Of a DNA stretch of 35,955 nt, positions 8,679 through 20,400 are shown piece by piece. A program made the position numbers and the translations under genes. The notes under the pieces are model-generated. The model ran no database searches and was not told the origin of the DNA. It saw only the letters and a list, made by a program, of their open reading frames with translations. The DNA is taken from the NCBI GenBank assembly GCA_028687975.1, contig JAQTZD010000020.1, positions 1-35,955 on the forward strand. Direction: 5' to 3'. Source of the stretch: Sediminibacterium sp. GTDB taxonomy: Bacteria; Bacteroidota; Bacteroidia; Chitinophagales; Chitinophagaceae. Each line of letters starts with the position of its first letter. Positions within the stretch are counted from its first letter, which is position 1.

Positions 8679-11600
8679 TTAGAATCCGACATTAACACCT
8701 GTTGAAATCACTCTCAGTTGAGGAGAAACCGCGTTATCCAATCCTTCCTGGTTGGCGTTCTCAGGATCTAAACCGGAATACTTGGTCCAAACAGCCAGAT
8801 TTTGACCCTGTACAAAGAAGCGCAGGTTCTTGATATAGCCGTTGGTTTTTTCAGAAAGACGCTTGTTGTCGAACGTGTAGCTCAATACCACATTCTGCAG
8901 TCTCAGGAAGTCGCCTGATTCAATAAAACGGGAAGTAGCCAATCCATTCTGGTTGATATTGTTACCCTGACCTTGTCTTACACGGGGAACATCTGTAACC
9001 TGACCAACAGTAGTCCATCTGTCCAGAATTTCTACGCCGTTGTTGTGAAAGTTCTGACTCAGCAATGCTTCCTGGCGGGTAACATTCATGATCTTGTTAC
9101 CACCGGAGTAGCGCAGCATGAATTCAAGTCCGAAATTCTTGTAACGGAAAGAGTTGGTAACACTTCCAAAGAAGGTAGGCAGGCTCACTCCGAGGAACTT
9201 ACGGTCGCTGAAAGTCAGGGAAGTCTGAGCTCCCAATGTTGGTTCATTTTTACTGTTTGCAAAGTAGTATGCACCATTGGCAATATTGTGCTGTACCAGT
9301 CTGCCATCGGCTTTGTAGTACATTGGGTTACCATTCGCAGCGTTTACACCTGCATACTGATATCCATACAATACGTTCAGAGAGCTACCCACATTGATCA
9401 GGTTGTAAGAACCAGGAATATAAGTTACAGGAGCACCACCGATGGTGTACAGAGAAGTGATTCTGTTGTCCAGGTTGGTATGGTTCCAGTTGATGTTCCA
9501 GTTGAAATCCTTTTTACGGATTACATCTCCACCGAAGCTGATCTCAATACCCTTGTTACGCTGGGTACCGATGTTCTGAGAAATGGAGTTACCCGGAATA
9601 CCTGCAGTTGGAGGAGTAGGAACTGCCAATACCAACTGATCGACATCATTCATGAACCAATCAAATGTAAAGTTGAAACGACCGCTCAGCAGTGCGATAT
9701 CTACACCGATATCGTACTTCTTACTTCTTTCCCACTGTAAAGAACGGTTACCGATCAGGTTTGGTGCAAGACCAGCGATATTACCGTAGTTAGCAGAACC
9801 AAAAGTACTCAGGTAAGGGAAACCGCCTAACTGGTTACCTACTACCGCATAAGAAGCTTTCAATTTAACATCGCTCAACCATTTTTTCAACCCAGCGCTC
9901 TTATCCCAGAAGCTTTCCTGAGAAATTCTCCAACCAGCAGAGAAACCAGGGAAAGTACCAAAACGAGTTTCAGGAGCCAGAGAGCTCTGACCATCACGTC
10001 TTACAGAAGCCTGGAAGAAATATTTATTGGCAAAGTCGTAGTTAATACGTCCGAATACAGACTGGAAGCCACTTCTACTGATACCACCACTACTGAACTG
10101 GGTTACGGCAGAACCGGAAATAAAGTTGTTCTTTACAAAGAACAGATCAGAAATCTGCTGACCGCTACCGGTTATAAAACGAGTCTGGTCTTTTTGTGCT
10201 TCCTGACCTGCAGTCAGGTAAATGTTGTGACTACCAAAAGATTTGTTGTAGTTCACATAGTTCTGGAACACCCAGCGATCAAAAACCTGCTGCGCATTGA
10301 ACGCAAAACCCTGAGAACTGTATCCATCACCATGGCGAGGATCCAGACCCTGGAAGCTGTAGTCGTTCAGTACATCGTAGTTGAAGGCAGAACGGAACTT
10401 CAGTCCTTTAATTGGGCTGATTTCGATGAAGGTATTGTTGTTCAACCTCATTTTGTCTGAAGATAAAATGTTCTCGTTCAGGGTAAATGCAGGGTTGGTG
10501 TAGTTGTCGTCTACAGAAATCAGGTTTGGACCAAGACCCACCTGGTTTAATCCAGGACGGAGGTTGTAGCCGGAAGCTGTAGTTGAGTTGTAAGGATCAA
10601 CGTTTGGCAGCATTCTCAAGGCAGAAGCCAGAGATCCGCTCAACGCGTTGGTACCATTGTTCTGATCGTAGTCGATCTGCTTGGATAAAGTCAGGTTGTT
10701 ACCAAACTTCACATACTTATTTACTTCAGTTTCGAAGTTGAAACGAAGACGGTATGCTCTGTTGCTGTTGGAAATGATAATACCTTTCTGATCAGCAAAG
10801 TTCAAAGAGAAGAAATAAGCAGATTTCTGCGTTCCGCCGGAGAAGCTGATGTTCTGCTGAACAGCCATTGCATTGTTGTTGTAAACAACGCGCTGCCAAT
10901 CGGTATTGGTACCGGTTGGGCTAACAAATGCAGCCGGAGTTTGTCCGTTGTTGGCTCTTTTTTCATTGGCAATAGTAACGAACTGGTCTGCATTCAGCAA
11001 TTCGTATACTTTTCCTGGAGAAGAGAAACCAATTGTTGCATCATAGTTTACTTTCATTCTTCCGCTCTTATCACCTTTCTTAGTAGTGATCATGATTACA
11101 CCACTTGCAGCTCTGGAACCATAAATAGCGGTTGCAGATCCATCTTTCAGTACCTCGATGTTTTCAATGTCATTCGGGTTGATATCACCCAATGCGTTAG
11201 AGTTGGTTGTTGCAGCCAGGTTACCTGTAATGAAAGGAACCCCGTCAACAACGATCAGGGGGCTTTGACCACCACTGATGGAGTTTACACCACGAATACG
11301 GATACGTGCAGGAGTACCTACACCACCGCCTGAATTCACTACCTGAACACCAGCAGCACGACCAGCCAATTGCTTGTCGATAGAAGGAGTCACCAGTTGA
11401 GAGAATTCTTTCGTGTCAATTTTGGATGCAGATCCGGTAAAAGCTTTCTTTTGCTGAACACCGTAACCTACTACCACAACCTCAGACAAGGCCTTGGTTT
11501 CGGACACCATGCTTACATCAATTGAAGCTCTGTTGCCAATTCTGGAATCCACTTCACCAAATCCTACAAAAGAGAATTTTAATGTGGATGCTTTTTCAGG

Positions 11601-11792
11601 TACCTGGATACTGTACATACCCTTGGCATCTGAAACTGTACTTTTTGCGGAGCCCGCAACTGTAATGGTCACTCCGGCAAGCGGATTGCCTGCTTCGTCG
11701 GTTACCTTTCCGGTAACAGTTCGGGAGGTTTGAGCGTATGCCTGCGCTAAAAATAGCATAGCACACGTCAGGAGAACTGCTAGTTTTCTCAT
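8679..11792 (-). CDS. SusC/RagA-family TonB-dependent outer-membrane transporter
   Basis: A 1037-residue outer-membrane channel. The signal peptide (about 1-20, ending AYAQ) is followed by a carboxypeptidase-D regulatory-like domain (VTGKVTDEAGNPLAGVTITV), a TonB-contact segment LSEVVVVGYGVQQKK (about 102-116), a plug with IRGVNSISGGQSPLIVVDG and DGSATAIYGSRAASGVIMIT, and a large beta-barrel ending in Phe (ISTGVNVGF). It forms the channel under the SusD lid encoded next to it. Its first residues resemble those of the other SusC (both begin MRKL and have very similar TonB segments), which fits family relatedness but the barrels differ. No regulator or degradative enzyme is adjacent. Confidence 0.96.
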   Translation of the reverse strand: MRKLAVLLTCAMLFLAQAYAQTSRTVTGKVTDEAGNPLAGVTITVAGSAKSTVSDAKGMYSIQVPEKASTLKFSFVGFGEVDSRIGNRASIDVSMVSETKALSEVVVVGYGVQQKKAFTGSASKIDTKEFSQLVTPSIDKQLAGRAAGVQVVNSGGGVGTPARIRIRGVNSISGGQSPLIVVDGVPFITGNLAATTNSNALGDINPNDIENIEVLKDGSATAIYGSRAASGVIMITTKKGDKSGRMKVNYDATIGFSSPGKVYELLNADQFVTIANEKRANNGQTPAAFVSPTGTNTDWQRVVYNNNAMAVQQNISFSGGTQKSAYFFSLNFADQKGIIISNSNRAYRLRFNFETEVNKYVKFGNNLTLSKQIDYDQNNGTNALSGSLASALRMLPNVDPYNSTTASGYNLRPGLNQVGLGPNLISVDDNYTNPAFTLNENILSSDKMRLNNNTFIEISPIKGLKFRSAFNYDVLNDYSFQGLDPRHGDGYSSQGFAFNAQQVFDRWVFQNYVNYNKSFGSHNIYLTAGQEAQKDQTRFITGSGQQISDLFFVKNNFISGSAVTQFSSGGISRSGFQSVFGRINYDFANKYFFQASVRRDGQSSLAPETRFGTFPGFSAGWRISQESFWDKSAGLKKWLSDVKLKASYAVVGNQLGGFPYLSTFGSANYGNIAGLAPNLIGNRSLQWERSKKYDIGVDIALLSGRFNFTFDWFMNDVDQLVLAVPTPPTAGIPGNSISQNIGTQRNKGIEISFGGDVIRKKDFNWNINWNHTNLDNRITSLYTIGGAPVTYIPGSYNLINVGSSLNVLYGYQYAGVNAANGNPMYYKADGRLVQHNIANGAYYFANSKNEPTLGAQTSLTFSDRKFLGVSLPTFFGSVTNSFRYKNFGLEFMLRYSGGNKIMNVTRQEALLSQNFHNNGVEILDRWTTVGQVTDVPRVRQGQGNNINQNGLATSRFIESGDFLRLQNVVLSYTFDNKRLSEKTNGYIKNLRFFVQGQNLAVWTKYSGLDPENANQEGLDNAVSPQLRVISTGVNVGF

Positions 11793-11912
11793 GAGCGTTT
11801 CTTTTTTTAGTTTAAGTAAGGTTAAAAATAGGCAACTTTTGTTAAAAAAAAGCTGCTTATGTTAATTAACTATTAATTGGCAAAGAAACACTCCTGATTC
11901 AAAAAGGGAGAT

Positions 11913-14231
11913 TTATTTACGTAGAAAGCTGATAATCAATACAGGAAGGAGTATCAGGTTGGTAATCGTACCCACCACCAGGGTCAGTGATGTTAACCAT
12001 CCCAGGGCGTTGGTACCTCCAAATTCACTGAAACAGAAGATTACAAAGCCTGCAATGAGTACCAAAGAGGTATATATAATACTAATTCCGGTATGACGGA
12101 TCGTCTGAACCAGCGTTGGCGTTACTTTTCCATGGTGCAGGGGTAGCTCCTGCTTATAATTGATCAGGAACCGGATGGTCACGTCTATTACAATACCCAA
12201 TGCAACACTGAAAACCAATACAGTAGATGGCTTCAGGGCAATTCCCGACCAACCCATTACCCCCGCGGTTACTACCAATGGTACCAAATTGGGTATCAGG
12301 GAACAAATCAGAATCCTGAAGGATCTGAATAAATAGAGCATACAAAGGGTGATCAGCAGAAAAGCCCAGAAAATACTCTCTTTCAGGCCACGGATAATGA
12401 AACTGGAGCCTTCCAGGAAGCTGACACTACTGCCGGTGAAGGTTACGGTATAATTGGCTGTATCGAACAGTTCCCTGGACTTTTGTTCAAAACGGTTCAG
12501 TAAAACAGGCAGGCGGGCACTCCCGATATCTTTCATATTCACACTGATCCTGGCTTTTTGCCGGTTGCTGTCGATAAAATTATTCAGCAATTTCGTCATT
12601 GGCGTCACCTGCCTGGGGCCACTGTCGTTCTTTTCTTTCAGATAGGGGCCAATAAATGCCAGATCAGACTCATAAGGTATGGCATAGCTCAGGCTGTCTC
12701 CATCGTAAAAAGCTTGTTTGGCAAACTTCAGGCCTTCCACCAGCGAAAGAGGCCTTGCGGTAGAGGAATCCTCAGCAAGCCACGCCGAAAATTCGTCTAT
12801 TTTGGCAACTGGCTTCATAGAACGAACCAGTCCGTTCTTCTTTTTGGTATCAATCACAATTTCCAATGGCATCACACCGTCGAAATTGGACTCAAACCAT
12901 TTCAGATCTGTATAAATAACGTCCCCTTTCGGTAAATCATCTACAATAAAAGCCTCACTCTTAATTTTAAATATTCCGACAATGGAAATCGTCGTTACGA
13001 TGATCGTAACGCCATATACCATTTTAGTGTGATGAAAAGCCCAACGTTCTATTTTCACCAGTATTTTAGATAGAAAGGCATTGTCTAGATAATTGGTATG
13101 TTTTGCCTTTGGTGCAGGTAAAAAGCTGAGTACCGGAGGGATAAAGATCAAAGAAATAAAAAACAACAGCATGATATTGATGCCGGCCACTTCTCCAAAT
13201 TCTTTCAACAGATCGCTCTTGGTAAGCGCGAATACGGCAAAGCCGATCGCTGCTGCAATATTGCAAAACAGGGTTACAATACCCATCCGGCCAACCATTT
13301 GAACCAGAGCCTCATTTTTATCTCTTACTTCCCGGTAAGAAGTGTGGTACTTGTTCAGGAAATAGATGCAATTGGGAATTCCAATCACAACTACCAGCGG
13401 GGGTATCAGGGCAGTCAGCAGGGTGATTTTATGCCCCAGCATCACCAGGGTACCCAGACTGAACACCACACCCATGCCCACTACAATCAAACTCATCAGC
13501 ATGGCACTGAAGGAACGGAAGAAAATCAGCAATGTAATTGCCGACAGAACCAGCGATCCAATCAGGAACCAGTTCATTTCTCTTTTAATGCGATCGCCCA
13601 TTACAGTTCGGATATAGGGAAGTCCGCTCACATGCAGGGTGGTCTTGGTTGCAGTTTCAAACTTTTGGGTTTCTGCCAGCAGATCATTGATCAGTGTAGA
13701 CCTGTATTTGCTGTTGATGGAATCTTTATCTACCGTAACACCCATCAGGTAAGCATTGGTAACAGGATTGTATAAAAGAGACCGGTAAAACGGAAGGTTC
13801 TCAAAAACCGATCTGGCGCTGTCCAATGCCGCATTTGTCTGATAAGGATAATTGAAAATTCGTTGGGGAACCAGCTTCTGCTGAATAGTATCATTTATAA
13901 TATTCAACGCTTCGGGCACACTCAGCACTTCTTTAACGCCGGGAACTTTCTTAAGTCGTTGATGCAGATCAGCAACTGCATTAAAATAGTTCACATTGTA
14001 AAACTGATCAGCATCCATACCAATCACTACGGTATTCCCATCACTGCCAAATTGCTTCAGAAAGGCCTGGTAATCAACATACTTGGGGTTATCGGTAGGA
14101 AGTGCACGGGTGAAATCATAACTGAGTTGAACCTTGCTCGCCTGCCAACCCATGAATGCAGTAGCTAAAAGGAGAAAAATCAATAAGCCAACTCTGTAAC
14201 GCAAAATAAACCTGCCTGCCTGATACCACAT
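11913..14231 (-). CDS. MMPL/RND-superfamily inner-membrane exporter
   Basis: A 772-residue integral membrane protein with the duplicated RND/MMPL layout. TM1 lies near residues 10-30, then comes a periplasmic domain of about 170 residues, then a block of five helices (about 205-365), TM7 near 400-425, a second periplasmic domain (about 430-615), and a second five-helix block to the C-terminus. The first block contains VVIGIPNCIYFLNKYH where MMPL/HpnN-type relatives usually have an Asp in TM4; the second block keeps an Asp (LGIVIDVTIRFLINYK). Relatives export lipids or hydrophobic compounds using the proton gradient; the substrate is unknown. I chose the ATG at 14231 (MWYQAGRF); the frame continues upstream to a TTG at 14255. 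It is separated from the SusC gene by about 120 bases with no strong terminator. Confidence 0.85.
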   Translation of the reverse strand: MWYQAGRFILRYRVGLLIFLLLATAFMGWQASKVQLSYDFTRALPTDNPKYVDYQAFLKQFGSDGNTVVIGMDADQFYNVNYFNAVADLHQRLKKVPGVKEVLSVPEALNIINDTIQQKLVPQRIFNYPYQTNAALDSARSVFENLPFYRSLLYNPVTNAYLMGVTVDKDSINSKYRSTLINDLLAETQKFETATKTTLHVSGLPYIRTVMGDRIKREMNWFLIGSLVLSAITLLIFFRSFSAMLMSLIVVGMGVVFSLGTLVMLGHKITLLTALIPPLVVVIGIPNCIYFLNKYHTSYREVRDKNEALVQMVGRMGIVTLFCNIAAAIGFAVFALTKSDLLKEFGEVAGINIMLLFFISLIFIPPVLSFLPAPKAKHTNYLDNAFLSKILVKIERWAFHHTKMVYGVTIIVTTISIVGIFKIKSEAFIVDDLPKGDVIYTDLKWFESNFDGVMPLEIVIDTKKKNGLVRSMKPVAKIDEFSAWLAEDSSTARPLSLVEGLKFAKQAFYDGDSLSYAIPYESDLAFIGPYLKEKNDSGPRQVTPMTKLLNNFIDSNRQKARISVNMKDIGSARLPVLLNRFEQKSRELFDTANYTVTFTGSSVSFLEGSSFIIRGLKESIFWAFLLITLCMLYLFRSFRILICSLIPNLVPLVVTAGVMGWSGIALKPSTVLVFSVALGIVIDVTIRFLINYKQELPLHHGKVTPTLVQTIRHTGISIIYTSLVLIAGFVIFCFSEFGGTNALGWLTSLTLVVGTITNLILLPVLIISFLRK

Positions 14232-14436
14232 GTGGGAAGAATAATTAAGCTGCAAAGAAACTAAAAATCAATTATTTAATAAGTTAATAATAAAGTAACT
14301 GGTTTAGGTGAAAACCACGAGATTCTCGTTGATTTAACGGTAGCCCTATAAGTGATTTCACCGAACTTGATGTAGTACTCATTGAATATCAAGTATATAG
14401 CGCTTTTATGTGCTAACTTTAAGATGCCTGGAAACT
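14232..14436. promoter_or_regulatory. Divergent intergenic region between the exporter and the giant T9SS protein
   Basis: About 200 AT-rich bases between two divergently transcribed genes, so it should hold both promoters. On the plus strand taacttta lies at 14413-14420, one mismatch from the Bacteroidota -7 element, with no good -33 partner. Short inverted repeats are present (acgagattctcgt near 14318-14330, and acttgat/atcaagt near 14365-14397). Nothing here is strong enough to name a specific site. Confidence 0.35.
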
Positions 14437-17400
14437 ATGCACAAAATCCCCCGTCATATTCTCTCCTGGACAGCTTTCATGTTCCTGTCTGTTTGTGGAT
14501 ACACGCAGAGCAGCAGCTATTGTTCCAACACCGCAATGGTACCCGTTTTCAAGCAGACTTTCGACACCAGTCCATCTTCATCCACCATTTCACTGGCTCC
14601 CCCCGGCTCTACCAATTATACCCCTGGAAATGTTGGAACAGATGGGCGCTACATTGTTACACCAAGAGTAGAGAATGCGGGAAAGGGAGACTGGACCATT
14701 GGAGGAGATCATACAGGCAACATCAATGGGAACATGTTTCTGGTAAATGCAGGTAGCAACAAGTCCATTTTACTGCAGCAAACAGTAAATGATCTCTGCT
14801 CCGGTTCCAGTTACAGCTTTTCCGCGTGGGCCGCCAATGTGAACACCAGTAAAACATCCGGTATATGCGGATCAGGACTGCGCTATCCGAAACTGACATT
14901 TAATATCAAAACTCTTTCTAATGTTCTGCTGGCCACCTATACTACCGGAAATCTTCCCCTCTCTCCAGACAATGGCCCGGTTAACTGGCAGAAATATGGA
15001 TTTCAGTTCGATCTCCCTGCCAATACCAGTTCATTGCGAATTGAGATTGTGGACGCATGGGGAGGAGGAGATGCCTGCGGAAATGACCTGGCGCTGGACG
15101 ATATTCTATTTGAAGCCTGTATTCCTCAAATCACCGTTTCGCTGAACAGCAGCAGCAGTAATATATGTGCCGGTACCAGTGCCGCTATTCAATCCAACCT
15201 TACCAACAGTCCATATACAAGTCCTGCGTACCAATGGCAGAAGAGTACAGATGGAAGCTCCTGGGCTAACCTGGGAATTCCTGTTACAGGAACGGGTGCC
15301 GACCAGTTGAACTTCCCCAGCACAGCACTAACAGATGGTGGCTTGTACCGTGTTACAGTTGCCCCTACCGTCTCTAGTCTGGATATTGCTACCTGCAGCG
15401 CCCATTCGAATGAACTTTCGTTTATAGTCAACCCTTTACCACAAGTAGCTCCTGCCAGCAATAGTCCGCTTTGTTCAGGAAAAGATTTATCCCTGAAAGC
15501 CAATACCAGCGGCGGATCAGGATCATACCCCCAATATCTCTGGACTGGTCCTGCATCTTTTCAATCTGTACATGCCGACACCATACTACCCGCTGTTCAA
15601 ACAGCTGCAACCGGCACTTATACTGTTTCGGTAACAGACAGCAAAGGATGTACCGCCTCAGGAAATTTGTCGGTTCAGATAGACAGCACTCCGGTAATTT
15701 CGGTCAGTTCAATGACAGATAGCATCTGTTCCGTAGCAATAGGTCAGATAAATGTTAGCAGTTCGGTACCCAACAGTTCATTTTATTGGGACGCAAATGT
15801 GGTTGCAGGGTCTGTAACAGGAAACACCACTACCAGCAGTCCTGATCTCAGCGGAATACAACAATCAACACTTTACAACAACAGTACGATCAATGGTGCA
15901 ATCCGTTACAGCGTATATGCACTTACCACAGCAAATTGCAGCAGCGATACCCTACAACCATCGATTACAGTACTCCCCAATCCCGATACCCCGGATGCAG
16001 GAACCGATACCACCATTTGCAACAGTGCAGGCTTTCATTTGTATGGCAACACTCCGGCAGTGGGAACTGGTGCATGGACACAGATCAGCGGACCTATTAC
16101 CGCGGTGTTCGCAGATAGTACACTCGCTCATAGTGCGGTATCGAACCTCGTTCCCGGAACCTATCACTTCGTATGGCGCATCAGCAACAGTTGTGCTTCT
16201 TCTGCCGATACGATGACGCTTTACTACAAAGCACCACCCGCTCCTGTCTTTGTATTATCCGACACCAGCATCTGCGGACCTGCTTCCGTAAGCTTTACTA
16301 ACAATACTTCCAACAAAGCAGACTATGGCTTTAGCTGGAACTTTGGTAATGGAACCAGCTCAACGCTCTCTGATCCGGCTGCTGTGTTGTTTGCTCCTTC
16401 TGTTAGTGGACTCGACACCACCTATACCATCACTCTCAACGCTTTTACCGGATGTGATACTGCTACTATCACCAAAACCATCCTCGTAAAACAAACACCA
16501 GGAGCAGGCTTAACAGTAATACCGCAGAACACCTGCATGCCTACTACAGTTCAACTCATTAACCAGTCGATGGGTAGTAACACGACCTATCGGATGATAT
16601 TTGGTGACGGAACAGACAGTATCATACTTGCAACCGATACCGTGCTGCATGTCTACAACGCAGCAAGCTCCACCATGTTCCAGCCAATGATTATTGCCAC
16701 CAACAGTTGTGGTGCTGATACAGCAACAGCTCCTTTTCTCGCAACTGCAGATCTGTTGAACATACAGACCAACCTTAGTGATACTGCTGTTTGCGGTAAC
16801 CCTTATACTGCCAACTTTACCAACACCACCACCGGAGCAACCCAGTTTACCTGGACCTGGGGCGATGGAACGCCTGATTACACGAGTGCATCGGCAGGTA
16901 GTGTGCAGCATGTTTACCAAGACTCCGGAACGTATCAGATCAACTTGCGCATCCTTCATGCATGTGGTGATACCACCATCACCAAAACCATTTATGTTTA
17001 TCCTGCTGTAAAATCATCTTTCAGCATTACCAACTCACGTATTTGCGCCGGAGATTCAGTTCAATTCCTGAACCAGTCGGATATGTCTTTACAGTATTTC
17101 TGGAAGATCAACAACGACACCGTCCACACTTTCGCTCCTCATTATCAGTTCAGTTTACCAGGAAACTATCATCCTGCATTGTTTGTCAGCAAAACCTTTC
17201 CAATGTTAACCTGCGCAGACAGTAGCCAGTTAAACATTATAGTTGATACCGTTCCTGTAATACAATTTAATCAGGTAGACGACCAAATTTGCGCCGGTCA
17301 GGTAGCTAAGATTTCTATCAACAGCGCTCTCAGTTCTGTTAGCTATTTCTGGAACAACAACAGCAGCAATACCTCCAGTATCCAGCACACAACAAGCAGT

Positions 17401-20400
17401 GCCGCAAGAACAATGATTGAAATCAGAGATTCAGTATACGCGGTTTCGGCAAATGGCTGTATAAGCAACAAACTGGATACAGTGATAACAGTACAACCCC
17501 TTCCCGACACTGCTGTTGCAGGCATCGATACCACCATTTGCACCAGTGCAGGTTTTCAGTTGTATGGCAACACGCCGTTGGTAGGAACTGGTGCATGGAC
17601 ACAAATTAGTGGACCTAATACCGCGGTGTTCGCAGATAGTACACTCGCTCATAGTGCGGTATCGAACCTCGTTCCCGGAACCTATCACTTCGTTTGGCGC
17701 ATCAGCAACAGCTGTGCTTCTTACGCCGATACCATGATACTCTATTACAAAGCACCACCCGCTCCTGCTTTTGTGCTATCAGACACCGCCATCTGTGGAC
17801 CCGCTTCTGTAAGCTTCACTAACAATACTCCCAACAAAGCAGACTATGGTTTTAGCTGGAATTTTGGTAATGGCAACAGTTCATCGCTCACAGATCCGGC
17901 TGCTGTGGTGTTTGCTCCATCCATTAGTGTACTCGATACCACCTATACCATAACCCTCAATGCTTTTACCGGATGTGATACCGCCACTGTTACCAAAATC
18001 CTACTCGTAAAACAAACACCAAGAGTAGGTTTGATCGTGACTCCGGAGAACACCTGCATGCCTACTACAGTTCAACTCATTAACCGGTCGATGGGTAGTA
18101 ACTCAATTTACAAACTCCTGTTCGGTGATGGTAGTGATACTACTGTGCAGGAGAATGATACAGTACTCCATATCTACAACGCAGCAAGCTCCACCACGTT
18201 CCAGCCAATGATCATCGCTACCAATAGTTGTGGTGCAGATACAGCAACAGCTTCTTTCCTTGCAACTGCCGATCTGTTGAACATACAGACCAACCTTAGT
18301 GATACTGCTGTTTGCGGCAACCCTTATACCGCCAACTTTACCAACACCACCACCGGAGCAACTCGGTTCACCTGGACATGGGGAGATGGAACACCTGATT
18401 ACACGAGTGCATCTGCAGGTAGTGTGCAGCATGTTTACCAAGACTCCGGAACGTATCAGATCAACTTGCACATCCTTCATGCTTGTGGTGATACCACCAT
18501 CAGTAAAAGTATCCGTATCACTGCTATGCCTGATAACGCTTACTCAGGAGCAGATACCACCATCTGCAACAGTGCAGGCTTTCATTTGTATGGTAACACT
18601 CCGGCAGTGGGAACTGGTGCATGGACACAAATCAGCGGACCTAATACAGCAGTGTTCGCTGATAGCACACTCGCTCATAGTGCGATATCGAACCTCATTC
18701 CCGGAACCTATCACTTCGTATGGCGCATCAGCAACAGCTGTGCTTCTTCTGCTGACACCATGATGCTATATTACAAAGCACCGCCCGCACCTGCCTTTGT
18801 ACTCTCCGATACAAGCATCTGTGGACCTGCTTCCGTAAGCTTTACTAACAATACTTCCAATAAAGCAGACTATGGCTTTAGCTGGAACTTTGGTAATGGA
18901 ACCAGCTCAACGCTCGCTGATCCGGCTGCTGTGTTGTTTGCGCCTTCTGTTAGTGGACTCGACACCACCTACCCCATCACACTCAATGCTTTTACCGGAT
19001 GCGATACCGCCTCCATCACCAAAACCATCCTCGTAAAACAAAAACCAAGAGCAGGTTTAACAGTAATACCGCAGAACACCTGCATGCCCACTACAGTTCA
19101 ACTCATCAACCAGTCACTGGGCAGCAATACAACCTATCGGATGGTATTTGGTGACGGAACAGACAGCGTTGTACTAGCAACCGATACCGTGCTCCATATT
19201 TACAACGCAGCCAACTCCACCACGTTCCAGCCAATGGTCATCGCTACCAACAGTTGTGGTGCAGATACAGCAACAGCTGTTTTGCAGACGATTGCCAACC
19301 CGGTAAACATTCGTTTAAACTTGCAGGACACAGCTGTTTGCGGAGCTCCTTTTGAACTCTCTTTCCTCAACAACAGCACAGGCATTTCTCAGTTCAACTG
19401 GAACTGGGGAGATGGCACCACCAGTACCACAACCGACACAGGCATTGTAAGACACAAGTATCTGCAACCTGGCGTGTACAAGTTGAGTATTGCTGTATCC
19501 GGAGTTTGCGGAGACACACTCATCACCAAGAATATCCATGTTTATCCGGCTGTTAAAGCGGCATTCGACACCATATCAGCAAATAATTGCATCGGCGATT
19601 CCATACAATTCAAAAGTCTTTCAGGTAATTCGTTGCAGCTGCAATGGAACATCAACAACGCTGCTGTCAGCAACCTGCAGGAATTCAATTTTGCTTTTAA
19701 TCAATCCGGCATATTCCCCGTTCAATTGATTGCGAGCCAGGTTAACCCATTTAAAACCTGCAGTGATACCAGTAGCCGCAACATCCATATTATTGCTGTT
19801 CAACCCGGCAAAGGAAGTATTACTCCATTGTATGGGAACTGTGTGCCCTTTGTTGTACAACTGACCAACCAGACCAATCAACCAACCAGTTCTGTTCAAT
19901 GGCTGGTGAGTAACGGAGAAACAACATCGGGAAACAGTGCTTCTTTCACGTTCAATCAGTCGGGAACTTACAAAGTAATTATGCAGGCCCGTAATGCAGG
20001 CGGTTGCACATTTGTCGACAGCGCTACCATTCAAATTAAATCGCCTGCCGGAACCATCCAATACAAGGGAGGCCCTTATTGTTCCCCCAACAGTCCGATC
20101 AGTTTTACACCTGAGGTTTCCAACACGGATTCCATTGAATGGAATTTTGGAGATGGAACAATTCTGACCACTTCCGTTCGCACAATTAAACATCAATATA
20201 AGCAGCAGGGAATTTTTCGGCCGGTTTTTACCCTGATCAGCAATACCGGTTGCAGGATTCCGGTTCGGAACACAGATTCAATTGTAGTTGAAGTGGTTAA
20301 AGCCGGATTTAGTGTAAATACAGTATTTGAATGTGGCACCACTACTTTCCACTTCAAAGACAGTTCCACTTCATTGAATGGAATCAGGAATCACTATTGG

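Noticed and set aside
8973-9740. 255-codon open frame on the plus strand opposite the second SusC
   Set aside because: It lies wholly antisense to the SusC barrel region and resembles no protein family.
14410-14436. GTG-initiated extension of the giant T9SS protein
   Set aside because: The added nine residues precede and weaken a good signal peptide that begins at the ATG at 14437.
16001-19279. Repeats as a mobile element or CRISPR-like array
   Set aside because: All copies stay in frame inside one coding sequence, encode PKD-type domains and have no terminal inverted repeats or spacers.
19621-20196. 191-codon minus-strand frame inside the giant T9SS gene
   Set aside because: Antisense to continuous PKD coding sequence and lacks any family resemblance.
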